Positions 27,205 through 37,066 of a DNA stretch of 64,000 nucleotides are shown here, piece by piece; position 1 is the first letter of the stretch; the number at the start of each line of letters is the position of its first letter. Position numbers and translations under genes: made by a program. Source of the DNA: Cytophagales bacterium (lineage in GTDB: Bacteria; Bacteroidota; Bacteroidia; Cytophagales; Cyclobacteriaceae); the NCBI GenBank assembly GCA_022360055.1, contig JAKSDO010000036.1:1-64000 (forward strand), in the 5' to 3' direction. The notes under the pieces were generated by a model that saw nothing but the letters and a program-made list of their open reading frames with translations, was not told the DNA's origin and ran no database searches.

Positions 27205-28461
27205 CTATTCTTTGGGCACAAAATATAAAAAACTAAGTTTATTTTCATCAAAAATATCATTTGCAATCAGAAAAAGCTCTTCGGCCGATATTTTTCTTAT
27301 TTTTTTTACCACATCCTGGAAGGATTCGATTTTATCGTGAATTAACAGGCTTTTTCCCATCATGAGCATCAGGCTAATATTGTTTTCTTCTGCCATGGCC
27401 ATTTGCCCGATGAATTGTTCCTTTGCTTTATGAAGCTGCCCGCTTCCCATAATTTTAGAGGTGAATTTTCTTAGTTCGCGGATGACCAGATCGACGCTCT
27501 TGTATAACTGCCTTTTTTCCGTTCCGAAAAATATGCTCATCAGGCCAATGTCGTGAAAAGCACTGTAGTTTGCATCAATAGAGTAAACATAGCCGTGTTT
27601 TTCTCTTAGCGCCAGATTAAGGCGAGAATTCATCGCAGGGCCTCCCAGCGTATTAACCAATATGGAAAAGGGTAATTTTCTCTCGTCCACGTTGTTGTAA
27701 GCGATGGTGCCTATGCCACAATGCGCCTGCAAAACAGGCTTTTTATCCAATCGGGTTTTTGCTGTGTAGTCATTAAAAGATTTTCTGGCCCGCTTGCCTG
27801 CGTAAGCGGGAATATCATTCAGATACTTATGGGCGATTTTTAGCACCTTGGCGAAAGGCCAACTGCTTACCGAAGAGAAAACAATCCTGCCCGTATTGAT
27901 GTTTTGACGCACGAATTTCAGAAAATCCGATTGCCTGAACGATTGCACACTTTCTTTTGTTCCTAAAATATTAAATCCCAGTGCATGATTTGAGAAAACC
28001 AATTGATCAAACTCGTCCTGGATGGCATCTTCGGGCGCATCTTTATAAACCGACATTTCTTCCAGAATCACATTGCGCTCTTTTTCTATTTGACGCTCGG
28101 GAAATGTGCTGTGAAAGGTTATATCGGTCAGTAAATCAAAAGCCTTTTCGGTATGGTTGTTTAATACGGAGGCGTAAAAACAGATGTTCTCCTTGGTCGT
28201 ATAGGCGTTTAGTTCTCCGCCGAGGCTATCCAATCGATTTATTATTTGATAGGATTTTCTCTTTTCGGTACCCTTAAAGGCCATATGCTCCCAAAAATGC
28301 GCGAGCCCCATTTGACCGGGGAGCTCATCTCGGCTTCCTATATCAAGTATAAAACCGCAATGAGCGATGTTGGAATTTGTCACCTGTTTATGGACAATTC
28401 TGATTCCGTTTTTAAATGTAAATATGCTGTGGTCCTGCAATGATCCTGAAGTTAAAATCAA
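27205..28461 (-). CDS. M16 family zinc metalloprotease
   Basis: A 418-residue protease of the pitrilysin/processing-peptidase type. The inverted zinc motif HFWEH (H55, E58, H59) is intact, with the distal Glu in ILEEMSVYKD. The C-terminal M16 domain follows from about 190, with YVYSIDANYS. There is no signal peptide, suggesting cytoplasmic peptide degradation. No ATG is available at the front of the frame: the frame opens with TTG at 28461, and a second TTG at 28440 is an alternative. A minus-strand TATATTTG box at 28470-28477 lies close upstream, favouring the shorter start. Confidence 0.9.
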   Translation of the reverse strand: MILTSGSLQDHSIFTFKNGIRIVHKQVTNSNIAHCGFILDIGSRDELPGQMGLAHFWEHMAFKGTEKRKSYQIINRLDSLGGELNAYTTKENICFYASVLNNHTEKAFDLLTDITFHSTFPERQIEKERNVILEEMSVYKDAPEDAIQDEFDQLVFSNHALGFNILGTKESVQSFRQSDFLKFVRQNINTGRIVFSSVSSWPFAKVLKIAHKYLNDIPAYAGKRARKSFNDYTAKTRLDKKPVLQAHCGIGTIAYNNVDERKLPFSILVNTLGGPAMNSRLNLALREKHGYVYSIDANYSAFHDIGLMSIFFGTEKRQLYKSVDLVIRELRKFTSKIMGSGQLHKAKEQFIGQMAMAEENNISLMLMMGKSLLIHDKIESFQDVVKKIRKISAEELFLIANDIFDENKLSFLYFVPKE

Positions 28462-28469
28462 TTGTCCGG

Positions 28470-28477
28470 CAAATATA
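28470..28477 (-). promoter_or_regulatory. Candidate Bacteroidota -7 box for the M16 protease operon
   Basis: Minus-strand TATATTTG matches TAnnTTTG. It would start transcription a few bases before 28461, so translation would most likely begin at the TTG at 28440. No clear -33 TTTG at the right spacing was seen, so this is tentative. Confidence 0.3.
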
Positions 28478-28668
28478 GATCAATTCTTCAAGAGCCATAT
28501 CTATTTTGCTGCCGTGCTTAGAAAAATATTTTACCCGCAGACAAAATTGTCAAAGGGAAGATAATTTACAATGTATTTCACCGGTTATCTTGAGATAAAT
28601 TAAATTTATATTTAACTATAACCCATAAATCATTAATTTCTATCATTAAACTAAATTCATTTAATCAC

Positions 28669-29244
28669 ATGAAAAAGGTAAATCATTTGTTATTTGTTTT
28701 GTTGGCCTTTGCATTTGTTTTAAGCAATGATTTTTTGAATGCTCAAAATGCCAAACCCAGAAAAAGCCCGAAAGCCACTGTTTCTCAACGAGTGGGGGTC
28801 GATACCGACATTGTCATCGACTACAGTCGTCCGGCAGTTAAAGGAAGAACGATTTGGGGAGAGCTCGTGCCGTATGGAATGTATCCCGGAAATAAGTACT
28901 CGAAAGAGAAACCATTTCCGTGGAGAGCCGGAGCAAACGAAAATACCACAATTTCATTTAACAGCGACGTGAAAATAAATGGTAATATTGTTGCCGCCGG
29001 TAAGTACGGATTGCATATGATTGCGGGAAAAGATGAGTTTAAGATTATGTTTAATGAAGTAAACGATTCTTGGGGAAGCTACTCCTACGATGCCTCAAAA
29101 GATGTGCTTTCCATCACTGTAAAGCCGGAATCCGTAGCGCATACCGAGTGGCTCGAATACGGTTTTGATGAGCTGGGCGAAACCGGGACCACCGTGTATT
29201 TGAAATGGGCCGAGCTGAAAATACCGTTTAAGATCGAGCTTTGA
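28669..29244 (+). CDS. Secreted DUF2911 protein
   Basis: A 191-residue exported protein with a signal peptide (about 1-26, ending NAQ). The DUF2911 domain covers most of the rest: VSQRVGVDTDIVIDYSRP, GRTIWGELVPYG, WRAGANENTTISF and AGKYGLHMI. The domain is common in Bacteroidota and has no assigned function. It is a single gene. A small palindrome TTATCT-TG-AGATAA (28585-28598) lies in the upstream region and may be regulatory. Confidence 0.9.
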   Translation: MKKVNHLLFVLLAFAFVLSNDFLNAQNAKPRKSPKATVSQRVGVDTDIVIDYSRPAVKGRTIWGELVPYGMYPGNKYSKEKPFPWRAGANENTTISFNSDVKINGNIVAAGKYGLHMIAGKDEFKIMFNEVNDSWGSYSYDASKDVLSITVKPESVAHTEWLEYGFDELGETGTTVYLKWAELKIPFKIEL

Positions 29245-29250
29245 GAAACT

Positions 29251-29310
29251 ACTTTTGCGGATGGTGTCTTGATCCTGCGCTGATTTTGGATTTTCCCCGT
29301 CCGCAAAAGT
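29251..29310. repeat. 11-bp perfect inverted repeat downstream of DUF2911 gene
   Basis: ACTTTTGCGGA (29251-29261) and TCCGCAAAAGT (29300-29310) are exact reverse complements separated by 38 bases. It starts 7 bases past the stop codon. There is no U-tract, so it could be a terminator with a long loop or a mobile-element relic. Confidence 0.6.
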
Positions 29311-29383
29311 TCAACTGACGTTCTTTCCTATTGGTATCCATAGGTATGTCCCCAATTTTTAGGACGGATCCGGCATTAAGGTG

Positions 29384-29534
29384 GTCTCAAAAGCTTCTTT
29401 GCGAGTTAATACATACTCAGCGCACCGGTCAATTATTGATTGCAAACCACAGAGATCCGCCGGCCGGCCCTGGAGAATACGGCTCACAACGCAGAATATG
29501 CGCGAACATAACTCAACTCGGGGCCTTTTGAGAC
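29384..29534. repeat. 151-bp segment bounded by 10-bp inverted repeats (possible MITE or IS remnant)
   Basis: GTCTCAAAAG (29384-29393) and CTTTTGAGAC (29525-29534) are perfect reverse complements enclosing 131 bases without a gene. Terminal sequences of the type G(G/C)TGTCTCAAAAG are seen at ends of several insertion sequence families. No target-site duplication was found. The segment fills most of the gap between the DUF2911 gene and prfC. Confidence 0.4.
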
Positions 29535-29544
29535 GGCTTTATTT

Positions 29545-31128
29545 TCAATGCTCCGAAGTAAAGTGAAAATCTACACCGGGAAAATTGTCCTGAACCATCA
29601 ACAACCATTGCCTGGTTTCAGCCATAAATACCAATTTCCCCTCTTTATCCCTCGCAATGTGCCTATATTTGGATTTTACAAATTCGTCAAGATTCTTTTT
29701 ATCCTCACTCGTTATCCAACAGGCCTTGTACAGGTTCAATGATCTAAACCTGCAGGTAGCGCCATATTCATGTTTCAATCGATGTTGAATAACCTCGAAC
29801 TGAAGCTGCCCGACGGTTCCGACCACCTTGCGGGATCCCATTTCAAAAGTGAAAAGCTGAGCGACACCTTCGTCCATCAATTGTCGCAATCCCTTGTCGA
29901 GCTGTTTACTTTTCATAGCATCCAGGTTTTCCACTTCTTTGAATATTTCCGGGGAAAAGCTTGGAATACCTTTAAAGATTCCTCGTTCTCCTTCGGTTAG
30001 GGTATCACCAATTTTTAAATTTCCGGTATCATACAATCCTACGATATCACCCGGAAACGCCTCGTCAATGGTCTCCTTATTTTGGGCCATAAAGGCAGTG
30101 GCATTTGAGAATCGCAGATTCTTTTCCTGCCGGATATGGAAATAGTTTTTCTTTCGCTCAAATTTCCCGGAACAGACCCGAACAAATGCAATTCTGTTTC
30201 TGTGACGCGGATCAATATTGGCATGGATCTTAAAGACAAATCCGCTAAACACATTCTCTTCCGGCCCGACCTTTCTCAATTCGGTATGTCTGGCCCCCGG
30301 AACCGGCGCTATTTCTACAAAACAATCCAACAGCTCCTGCACGCCGAAATTGTTTACGGCGCTTCCGAAAAATACGGGAGCCAAATCACCGCTTAAATAA
30401 TCATCTACATCCAACTCGGGATAAATGCCCTCAATCAGTTCAACATCTTCTCTAAGTTGAGCGGCCTCATCTTTACCTATATGCACTTCAAGTCTTTTGG
30501 ATTGAATATTTTCAATCTCGACAAACTCATTCCGGTCGATTTGTGTTTTGCTCCCTTTAAAAAGTATAAGCTTCTTGTTGAATAGGCTATAAACTCCTTT
30601 GAAACTTTTTCCCATTCCTATGGGCCAGCTCAGCGGTCGCACCTTTATGGTGAGCTTTTCTTCAATTTCGTCTAACAACTCATAGGGATCTCTTCCTTCA
30701 CGGTCCAGTTTGTTGATGAATGAAATCACCGGCGTATTTCGCATTCTACAAACTTCCATAAGCTTTTCAGTTTGCGTTTCTACACCCTTTACACAATCAA
30801 TTATCATAACCACACTGTCGACCGCAGTGAGGGTTCGATATGTGTCCTCGGCAAAATCCTGGTGCCCGGGGGTATCAAGAAGGTTTAACTTCAGACCTTT
30901 ATACTCAAATCCCATGACCGATGTTGAAACTGAGATCCCACGCTGTTTCTCGATCTCCATAAAATCGGACGTAGCATGTTGGGTGATTTTGTTTGATTTC
31001 ACCGCTCCGGCCGTTTTAATTGCCCCGCCAAAAAGCAACAACTTTTCCGTTAGAGTAGTTTTGCCGGCATCCGGGTGGCTGATTATACCAAATGTCTTTC
31101 TTCTATTGATCTCCTCAATCAGGCTCAT
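29545..31128 (-). CDS. prfC: Peptide chain release factor 3
   Basis: About 527 residues from ATG 31128 (MSLIEEI); an in-frame ATG at 31155 adds 9 residues that do not look conserved. It is a translational GTPase that recycles RF1/RF2 from the ribosome. The G-domain motifs are clear: P-loop SHPDAGKTT, switch region [16 protein letters not shown] and [10 protein letters not shown]. The RF3-specific C-terminal domain follows ([23 protein letters not shown]). Single gene, divergent from the histidine kinase. Confidence 0.95.
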   Translation of the reverse strand: MSLIEEINRRKTFGIISHPDAGKTTLTEKLLLFGGAIKTAGAVKSNKITQHATSDFMEIEKQRGISVSTSVMGFEYKGLKLNLLDTPGHQDFAEDTYRTLTAVDSVVMIIDCVKGVETQTEKLMEVCRMRNTPVISFINKLDREGRDPYELLDEIEEKLTIKVRPLSWPIGMGKSFKGVYSLFNKKLILFKGSKTQIDRNEFVEIENIQSKRLEVHIGKDEAAQLREDVELIEGIYPELDVDDYLSGDLAPVFFGSAVNNFGVQELLDCFVEIAPVPGARHTELRKVGPEENVFSGFVFKIHANIDPRHRNRIAFVRVCSGKFERKKNYFHIRQEKNLRFSNATAFMAQNKETIDEAFPGDIVGLYDTGNLKIGDTLTEGERGIFKGIPSFSPEIFKEVENLDAMKSKQLDKGLRQLMDEGVAQLFTFEMGSRKVVGTVGQLQFEVIQHRLKHEYGATCRFRSLNLYKACWITSEDKKNLDEFVKSKYRHIARDKEGKLVFMAETRQWLLMVQDNFPGVDFHFTSEH

Positions 31129-31328
31129 AGCGTCAAAAAATAAAAATTCCCGCAAATGTAATTAAAAGTATTTGTTTTCGATCCATCGCCAAAGGCCCAA
31201 TAGTTTATCCTAATGTAATTTAACTTTGCTGGGTTGATATTATAATTGCTATAGATTTTTTATTTTTGTGTGTATTTGTTTTTAATTAGTGAAGAGGAAC
31301 GCAATTTCATTTTTCATATACGCGCGAT

Positions 31329-33083
31329 ATGAAACTAAACTTTTATTCTTTTATTTCATTTTTTAGTAGGAAGCGAGCCCGTTCGGGATATGTGCATACA
31401 GATGATTCCAGAATCGAAAATCTTCGGAACATCAATTTATTTGTATTGATACTAACCGGTATATTAACCTCGCATTATGTAATAAATGATCTATATGCCT
31501 ATCAGAGAATAGACTTGAGAAACTCCATTTCGGTTTTTCTATTACTTCTGGCGCTCCTGAATTTTTTTCTGATTAGAAAAAAGGCTTATTTCCCGGCAAA
31601 GCTCATAACGGTTTTCATCTATCCCGCCACTGTGCTTCTTCATCGAATTTGGGGCGTCGAGCTTACCGGCTACTACCTGTGGATCCCAATTTTGATCATT
31701 GCGTTTTCGCTCTTTCCATACCTGGTTTTCAGCTATAAAACGGAGAAAATATGGCTCGTTGCATCTTTTTTGTTTTATGGAACGACCTTGATGTTTTACG
31801 AATTTATTGTTTCGGTTGGCAAGGAGATAATACCGGAAAACTTGTACGCATTGCTGAAGGTATACCCTCCGGCCATCAAGGAAATTCACGGTTTTGCTTA
31901 TCTTTTGATATCCTTCGTCATATATAAATCCGTCAGATCAAATTATGATAAATTGGCCGAGATCGAAAAGTTAAACATACAGTTGACGGAATTGAATCAG
32001 GAATTATGCGCTGAAAGAAAGGCAATTAATGAATCCGCAATATTGGTTAAGACGGATGCGGCCGGGACCATTCGCGATGTAAATGAAAATTTTGTGAAAA
32101 TTACCGAATATGAAAAAGAGGAATTGATCGGCCGGAATCCGCGTATGTTAAAATCGGATGAGCATCCACCGGAATATTTTTCGCATTTGTGGAAAACTAT
32201 TTTAGGCGGAGAGGTATGGAGAGGTGAAATGAAAAATATAAGGAAAGACGGTTCGGTGTATTGGCTCGAAACGTCCATATCGCCTATTCTCGATGCCGGG
32301 AATAAACCGAGAGGATTTCTCTCGTTAAGATTTGACATCACCAAAAGAAAAGAATATGAAATGAAGCTGAAAAAGCTCATTGAACAACAAGAGCATTTGT
32401 TGAGCGCGGTAGCTCACGATCTTCGCGGCCCAATTTTGAATATTCTTGTAATGCTGGAAATGATTAACGACAGTAACATTACCAAAACGGATAAAGATAA
32501 ATTTTTATCGCTGATCACCGTGGATTGCAAAAATTCGTTATCGTTGATAAGTGAGCTTTTGGAAATCGGTGAAATCGAAAACGAAAATTATGTATTGGCG
32601 AAGGATTCGGTGAATATCGATGACTTCTGCAAAAGTGAATTGGCATCAATCGAATGCAAACTGACGGATAACGGGATATTGTTGAAAAGCAAATTCAGTG
32701 CCGGGAGCAGGACTTTTTCTGTGAACAAGGAAAAACTGTCAAGAGCGATTCAGAATATCTTGAGCAATGCCTTGAAGTTTACGCCGGAAGGCGGATCCAT
32801 CAAATTTACCACGAGGTTAGTAAACGATCACAACGCCGAAATTGTAATCGAGGATACAGGCATTGGCATTCCCGAAGAATCCTTAAAAAACATTTTCAAA
32901 AGATATTCAAAAGTAGGACGGCCCGGTCTGCACGGAGAAAAATCTACCGGATTAGGCATGTCAATTGTAAAAAGTATCGTCGACTTGCACGACGGTGAAA
33001 TAAGTATTGAAAGCAAAGAGCATATTGGGACTGCCGTTAAAATCAAATTACCTACACTTCATAGCGCGGAAATCGAAGTTTAA
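31329..33083 (+). CDS. Membrane PAS-domain sensor histidine kinase
   Basis: A 584-residue kinase. The N-terminal sensor region (about 35-205) has about six membrane segments. A PAS domain with PAC follows (about 230-345; SAILVKTDAAGTIRDVNENF, GEVWRGEMKNIRKDGSVYWLE). The HisKA motif is VAHDLRGPIL, with the phosphoacceptor His near residue 363. The ATPase domain has an N box (IQNILSNALKFTPEGG), a G1 box (VIEDTGIGIPEE) and a G2 box (STGLGMSIVKSIVDLH). No partner regulator is adjacent; the single-domain receiver at 23901 could be one candidate. Confidence 0.93.
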   Translation: MKLNFYSFISFFSRKRARSGYVHTDDSRIENLRNINLFVLILTGILTSHYVINDLYAYQRIDLRNSISVFLLLLALLNFFLIRKKAYFPAKLITVFIYPATVLLHRIWGVELTGYYLWIPILIIAFSLFPYLVFSYKTEKIWLVASFLFYGTTLMFYEFIVSVGKEIIPENLYALLKVYPPAIKEIHGFAYLLISFVIYKSVRSNYDKLAEIEKLNIQLTELNQELCAERKAINESAILVKTDAAGTIRDVNENFVKITEYEKEELIGRNPRMLKSDEHPPEYFSHLWKTILGGEVWRGEMKNIRKDGSVYWLETSISPILDAGNKPRGFLSLRFDITKRKEYEMKLKKLIEQQEHLLSAVAHDLRGPILNILVMLEMINDSNITKTDKDKFLSLITVDCKNSLSLISELLEIGEIENENYVLAKDSVNIDDFCKSELASIECKLTDNGILLKSKFSAGSRTFSVNKEKLSRAIQNILSNALKFTPEGGSIKFTTRLVNDHNAEIVIEDTGIGIPEESLKNIFKRYSKVGRPGLHGEKSTGLGMSIVKSIVDLHDGEISIESKEHIGTAVKIKLPTLHSAEIEV

Positions 33084-33627
33084 CGGCATCTTTGGCATCC
33101 GGGTCCGGCTAACCGCCGGCTTCAAAATTCAGGGAATACTGCCATTATCAACCTTTTTCAAATTGATTTGACTGCACATCTTGTACAATTGCCCAACCGC
33201 AAAGTTCACAATTTTTCCCTCCGGGCAGGACAGGCCTGCCTTGCCGGTAAGGCAGGTTTGGGAAATGTTTAAAAACAATGATCGGGGTTAACCCGGGGAT
33301 TTAATTGATTATATTTCAATTACTTGTAAATGATCCTGAATCCGTTTTACTAAATTCCCGCAAATAAGCCGGACCGATCGATGCTCTTCATTAAAATAGT
33401 ATGAAACCGGTAGGACCGGAGCAAACTCAGGATGTGCACAAGCATGATTGTATTGCTTTGTGCATCAGTAAATTATAAAAATATAAACGGATGAAGATAG
33501 ACGTATCTTCGGGCCGCTAACGGTTTCCGCTTCCGGAATTAATTTTAATTTCACCGGTCAAACATTAAGAAATGAGCAATAAATGTCATACCATTGCAGA
33601 TCGGATTTATTTGATAAAATGTAATTT
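33084..33627. other. 544-bp gene-free region with a strong hairpin
   Basis: No convincing gene. A perfect hairpin CCTGCCTT-GCCGGT-AAGGCAGG lies at 33235-33256. Similar 'CCTGCC...GGCAGG' palindromes occur as intergenic repeats in Bacteroidota, so it may be one copy of a dispersed element rather than a terminator. The rest is plain AT-rich sequence. Confidence 0.5.
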
Positions 33628-34707
33628 TTGGCAATGGTTATAAGCGGGATTCAGCAGATTGGAATCGGGGTGGAAGATCTATACAATGCCTGGTCGTGGT
33701 ATAGGAATTACCTGGGGTTTGACATAAGAGTATTTGAAGAGGAAGCAGTGGCTGAATTGATGTTGCCGTATACCGGGGGAAAGCCTCAGAACAGAAGGGC
33801 CGTGTTGGCATTGAATTTACAAGGCGGGGGAGGTTTTGAAATTTGGCAATATACCAAAAGAACGCCTTTACAACCCAAAAAAAAGCTCCTGCTTGGTGAT
33901 CTCGGAATTTTTGCGGGGAAATTGAAATGCAGAAATGCACAAAAAGTATACGAAGAGTTTTCAAAATCGGAGATCGAAGTGCTTGGAGATGTGCATACTT
34001 GTCCGGCCGGTATTGCAAACTTTTTTATAAAAGATCCTTTTGGAAATATTTTTAATATTGTCGAATGCAACTCCTGGTTTAAAAACGAAAATAAATTGAC
34101 CGGTGGCAGCTACGGAGCGCTTATCGGTGTTTCGGACATTGAGGTATCAAAATCATTCTACCGCAACATTCTTGGCTACGACGAGGTAATTTATGAAGAA
34201 GAAGGGAAATTTGACGAATTCCGGTTTATTCCCGGCGGGGATCTTACGTTTAAGCGGGCTTTACTGAGGCACTCAAAACCAAGGAAAGGTCATTTCAGTC
34301 CATTATTTGGACCGAGTGAGATTGAGTTGGTCCAGGTTCGGGATAGAAAGCCGAATAAAATTTATGAAGACCGGTTTTGGGGGGATCTCGGTTTTATTCA
34401 CCTCAGTTTTGACGTAATCGGATTTAGTGAGCTGCGCGACCTTTGCAAAAAACATGGACACCCGTTTACCGTAGACAGTACAGCGGACCAAAACGGAGCA
34501 AGCTTTGACATGGGGGAGGCTGCAGGACATTTTTCCTATATTGAAGATCCGGACGGGGCCTTAATAGAATTTATCGAAACCCATAAAGTTCCAATTGTTA
34601 AAAAACTTGGACTTTATTTGAATCTTAAGAAAAAAGATCCGGAGAAGGCGCTTTCGCGATGGATTCTGAAAGCATTTGCATTTAATAGGGTTAAAGAGGT
34701 TGGCTGA
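33628..34707 (+). CDS. Double VOC (glyoxalase-fold) domain protein
   Basis: A 359-residue protein with two vicinal-oxygen-chelate domains: the first about 5-148 (IQQIGIGVEDLYNAWSWYRNYLGFD ends near GNIFNIVE), the second about 158-325 (ALIGVSDIEVSKSFYRN, FIHLSFDV, FSYIEDPDGALIEFIE). Such proteins include glyoxalases, dioxygenases and epimerases; substrate is unknown. The His in HLSFDV and Glu in LIEFIE are plausible metal ligands. Two ATG codons (33628, 33634) are possible starts, differing by two residues. Confidence 0.85.
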   Translation: MAMVISGIQQIGIGVEDLYNAWSWYRNYLGFDIRVFEEEAVAELMLPYTGGKPQNRRAVLALNLQGGGGFEIWQYTKRTPLQPKKKLLLGDLGIFAGKLKCRNAQKVYEEFSKSEIEVLGDVHTCPAGIANFFIKDPFGNIFNIVECNSWFKNENKLTGGSYGALIGVSDIEVSKSFYRNILGYDEVIYEEEGKFDEFRFIPGGDLTFKRALLRHSKPRKGHFSPLFGPSEIELVQVRDRKPNKIYEDRFWGDLGFIHLSFDVIGFSELRDLCKKHGHPFTVDSTADQNGASFDMGEAAGHFSYIEDPDGALIEFIETHKVPIVKKLGLYLNLKKKDPEKALSRWILKAFAFNRVKEVG

Positions 34708-34870
34708 TCTTTAATGTCCCTTTGAGCATCCGGGCAAAAACGAACGGCGAATTCATTCCGGAATATTTATCCGACAGTTGCTGAGAATCAATTGAAAAAG
34801 CAATAGTTTCTACATTAGAACCTATTGCATTAAATTTACCCGCTCTTACATCTCTTTTTTTCGAACGCTT

Positions 34871-35965
34871 ATGAATGTCGATGGCAAGCATTATCGAACA
34901 ATTTGGATTCATCCCGAGCATTCGGGGATCATACAAATCATTGATCAGACCAAACTTCCTTTTCAATTTAAAGTCGTAAATCTGGACACACTTGCGTCTG
35001 CTGAAGCCGCAATTGTGGATATGCAGGTTCGGGGTGCAGGATTGATTGGGGCTACGGCAGCTTTCGGGATGTACCTGGCTGCAGTGCATTCCGATGAGAA
35101 AAATTTTAAGACGGAGCTGATCGAAGCCGGAAAGCGGTTAATCAATACCAGACCCACCGCTGTAAATTTGGAATGGGCCGTGCAAAAACAATTGATGCAA
35201 ATCAGCAATTGCAAATCAAGAGAAGCATGTATTGAGACCACCTTGATTACTGCAAAGGCCATTGCAGAAGAAGATGCGGACATGTGCAAAAGCATAGGCG
35301 TACACGGAGCGCGACTTATTGAGAAAATCCATTCAGAGAAAAACGGTGATGTCGTAAATGTACTCACCCATTGCAACGCCGGATGGCTGGCTTTCGTCGA
35401 TTACGGTTCGGCGACAGCCCCCATTTATCAGGCCCATGATTCGGGAATAAAAGTCCACGTTTGGGTGGACGAAACAAGACCTCGTAACCAGGGGGGCCGC
35501 CTTACGGCCTGGGAGCTTTCACAGCACGGTGTCCCGCATACGGTAATTCCTGATAATACCGGTGGGCACCTTATGCAACACGGATTGGTCGACCTCGTAA
35601 TAACAGGTGCCGACAGGGTTACAAAAACGGGAGATGCAGCCAATAAAGTAGGTACTTATCTCAAGGCTCTGGCAGCCAAGGACAATAAAGTGCCTTTTTA
35701 TGTAGCATTGCCGTCCTCTACATTTGACTGGGATATTTCCGACGGTGCAAAGGAGATTCCAATTGAACAGCGGGACGGGAGTGAAGTAAGGCGTATGTCG
35801 GGCCTGTATAAAAATGAAGAGATAGAGGTAATGATCCTGCCCGAAACCAGCCGTGTGGCCAACTACGGTTTCGATGTTACTCCTTCAAGATTGATCTCGG
35901 GCCTGATCACGGAAAAAGGCGTTTGCCGGGCAAATGAATCGGAGATCAGGAAGTTGTTCAATTGA
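34871..35965 (+). CDS. mtnA: S-methyl-5-thioribose-1-phosphate isomerase
   Basis: A 364-residue enzyme of the methionine salvage pathway, converting methylthioribose-1-phosphate to methylthioribulose-1-phosphate. Family motifs: VRGAGLIGATAAFG, NVLTHCNAGWLA (catalytic Cys), WVDETRPRNQG, and ITGADRVTKTGDAANKVGTY (catalytic Asp). Length is normal. No other mtn gene is nearby. The following gene starts 9 bases after its stop. Confidence 0.93.
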   Translation: MNVDGKHYRTIWIHPEHSGIIQIIDQTKLPFQFKVVNLDTLASAEAAIVDMQVRGAGLIGATAAFGMYLAAVHSDEKNFKTELIEAGKRLINTRPTAVNLEWAVQKQLMQISNCKSREACIETTLITAKAIAEEDADMCKSIGVHGARLIEKIHSEKNGDVVNVLTHCNAGWLAFVDYGSATAPIYQAHDSGIKVHVWVDETRPRNQGGRLTAWELSQHGVPHTVIPDNTGGHLMQHGLVDLVITGADRVTKTGDAANKVGTYLKALAAKDNKVPFYVALPSSTFDWDISDGAKEIPIEQRDGSEVRRMSGLYKNEEIEVMILPETSRVANYGFDVTPSRLISGLITEKGVCRANESEIRKLFN

Positions 35966-35974
35966 TTTTTTGAA

Positions 35975-37066
35975 ATGCTTTTACCGGATCATTCGTTTGA
36001 CAGGGCAGCTCTGCGAAGCTTGTTTTTCATGATTTATTTCATCGGCTCCGGAGATGCTTCGGGACAGGCGCTCAACGATGATATTGAGCATAGAATCCCG
36101 CTATTTCTGAATTCCGCAGTCAGGTCTTCTACGGCTAATTGCACCTTGCAATGGGAGTGTTTGGATCACAAACAAACGAAAAAGTGTATTCAATATCACA
36201 ACGATCAATGGTTTGCAATATCCTTAACGGATCAAGACAAGTACTATTTAAATATCTATAATCAGAAATGCCGGGATCTTAGAGGTGTTCAATTACTGAT
36301 AATTGACGGAGTGCCGTGCCAACCGGAGACCTACCATATCTTAAAATGTGTCTCGCTCGGGAATCACGATGATATATTCATTACACTTGATGATCTTGAA
36401 AGGGACAGGGAATACCTGTTATTGGTAGACGGCTATTTACATGATTTCTGCGAATTCCATCTGGAATTTAGTGATGAGCCGAAAGGCATTCCTTTTACAG
36501 TAAATCATGCGGTAGTTCTGAGATCAAATCTAATCGGCGACAGGCATCTTGAGATTTATTGGAGCGTTCCGGATTCACTCGCTACGACATTTAGCCGTTA
36601 CGAAGTTTACAGAAGGCATGAAAACTCCTTCAAATCGGAAAAGGTTCATGACATCGAGCAGGGATTAAATGCTTTTGGCGCACCGAAAATGAATTATTTC
36701 GTAGAAGAGTATTTGCCGGATTTCGGAACTTATTTTTATAAAATCATCGGGACAAATGAAGATGAACGGCTCGTGATTTCCGAACAACAAGTTTTCGCCC
36801 CGCGGCTTAAAAATACGGGTTTGGATCGGTCCGAATGGCTTGAACTCGAATTGTTTTATACAATTGCAGGCAAATTAAAGATTTCCGTATATGACGCTGC
36901 AACTCACCGTTTGCTCTATTGGACGAATTTTAATTACAGTAGGCAGACTAAGCTGTTTGAAATCAATGTTAAAGAATATATGGATGAAGGGATTTTCTTT
37001 TTCAGGATCCTGGTCGAACATCAGGAGACCGGTGAAAAAAAGAACCATCTGATCCATATGAAATAG
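35975..37066 (+). CDS. Probable secreted protein of unknown function
   Basis: A 363-residue protein with a weak N-terminal signal (hydrophobic SLFFMIYFIGSG, cleavage perhaps after SGQA). A later ATG at 36029 (residue 19) is a less likely start because it would leave almost no signal n-region. The middle (about 185-270) has a fibronectin-III-like look (EIYWSVPDS, RYEVYRRHE, YFYKIIGTNE). The C-terminal 80 residues (KISVYDAATHRLLYW, FFFRILVEHQETGEK) resemble a secretion/carbohydrate-binding-type beta domain. No catalytic motif seen. Perhaps co-transcribed with mtnA because of the 9-base spacing. Confidence 0.75.
   Translation: MLLPDHSFDRAALRSLFFMIYFIGSGDASGQALNDDIEHRIPLFLNSAVRSSTANCTLQWECLDHKQTKKCIQYHNDQWFAISLTDQDKYYLNIYNQKCRDLRGVQLLIIDGVPCQPETYHILKCVSLGNHDDIFITLDDLERDREYLLLVDGYLHDFCEFHLEFSDEPKGIPFTVNHAVVLRSNLIGDRHLEIYWSVPDSLATTFSRYEVYRRHENSFKSEKVHDIEQGLNAFGAPKMNYFVEEYLPDFGTYFYKIIGTNEDERLVISEQQVFAPRLKNTGLDRSEWLELELFYTIAGKLKISVYDAATHRLLYWTNFNYSRQTKLFEINVKEYMDEGIFFFRILVEHQETGEKKNHLIHMK

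Noticed and set aside
33084..33627. tRNA or other structured RNA gene in the gap
   Set aside because: A TTCAAAATTC-like piece near 33120 recalls a T-loop, but no acceptor or anticodon stems pair around it.
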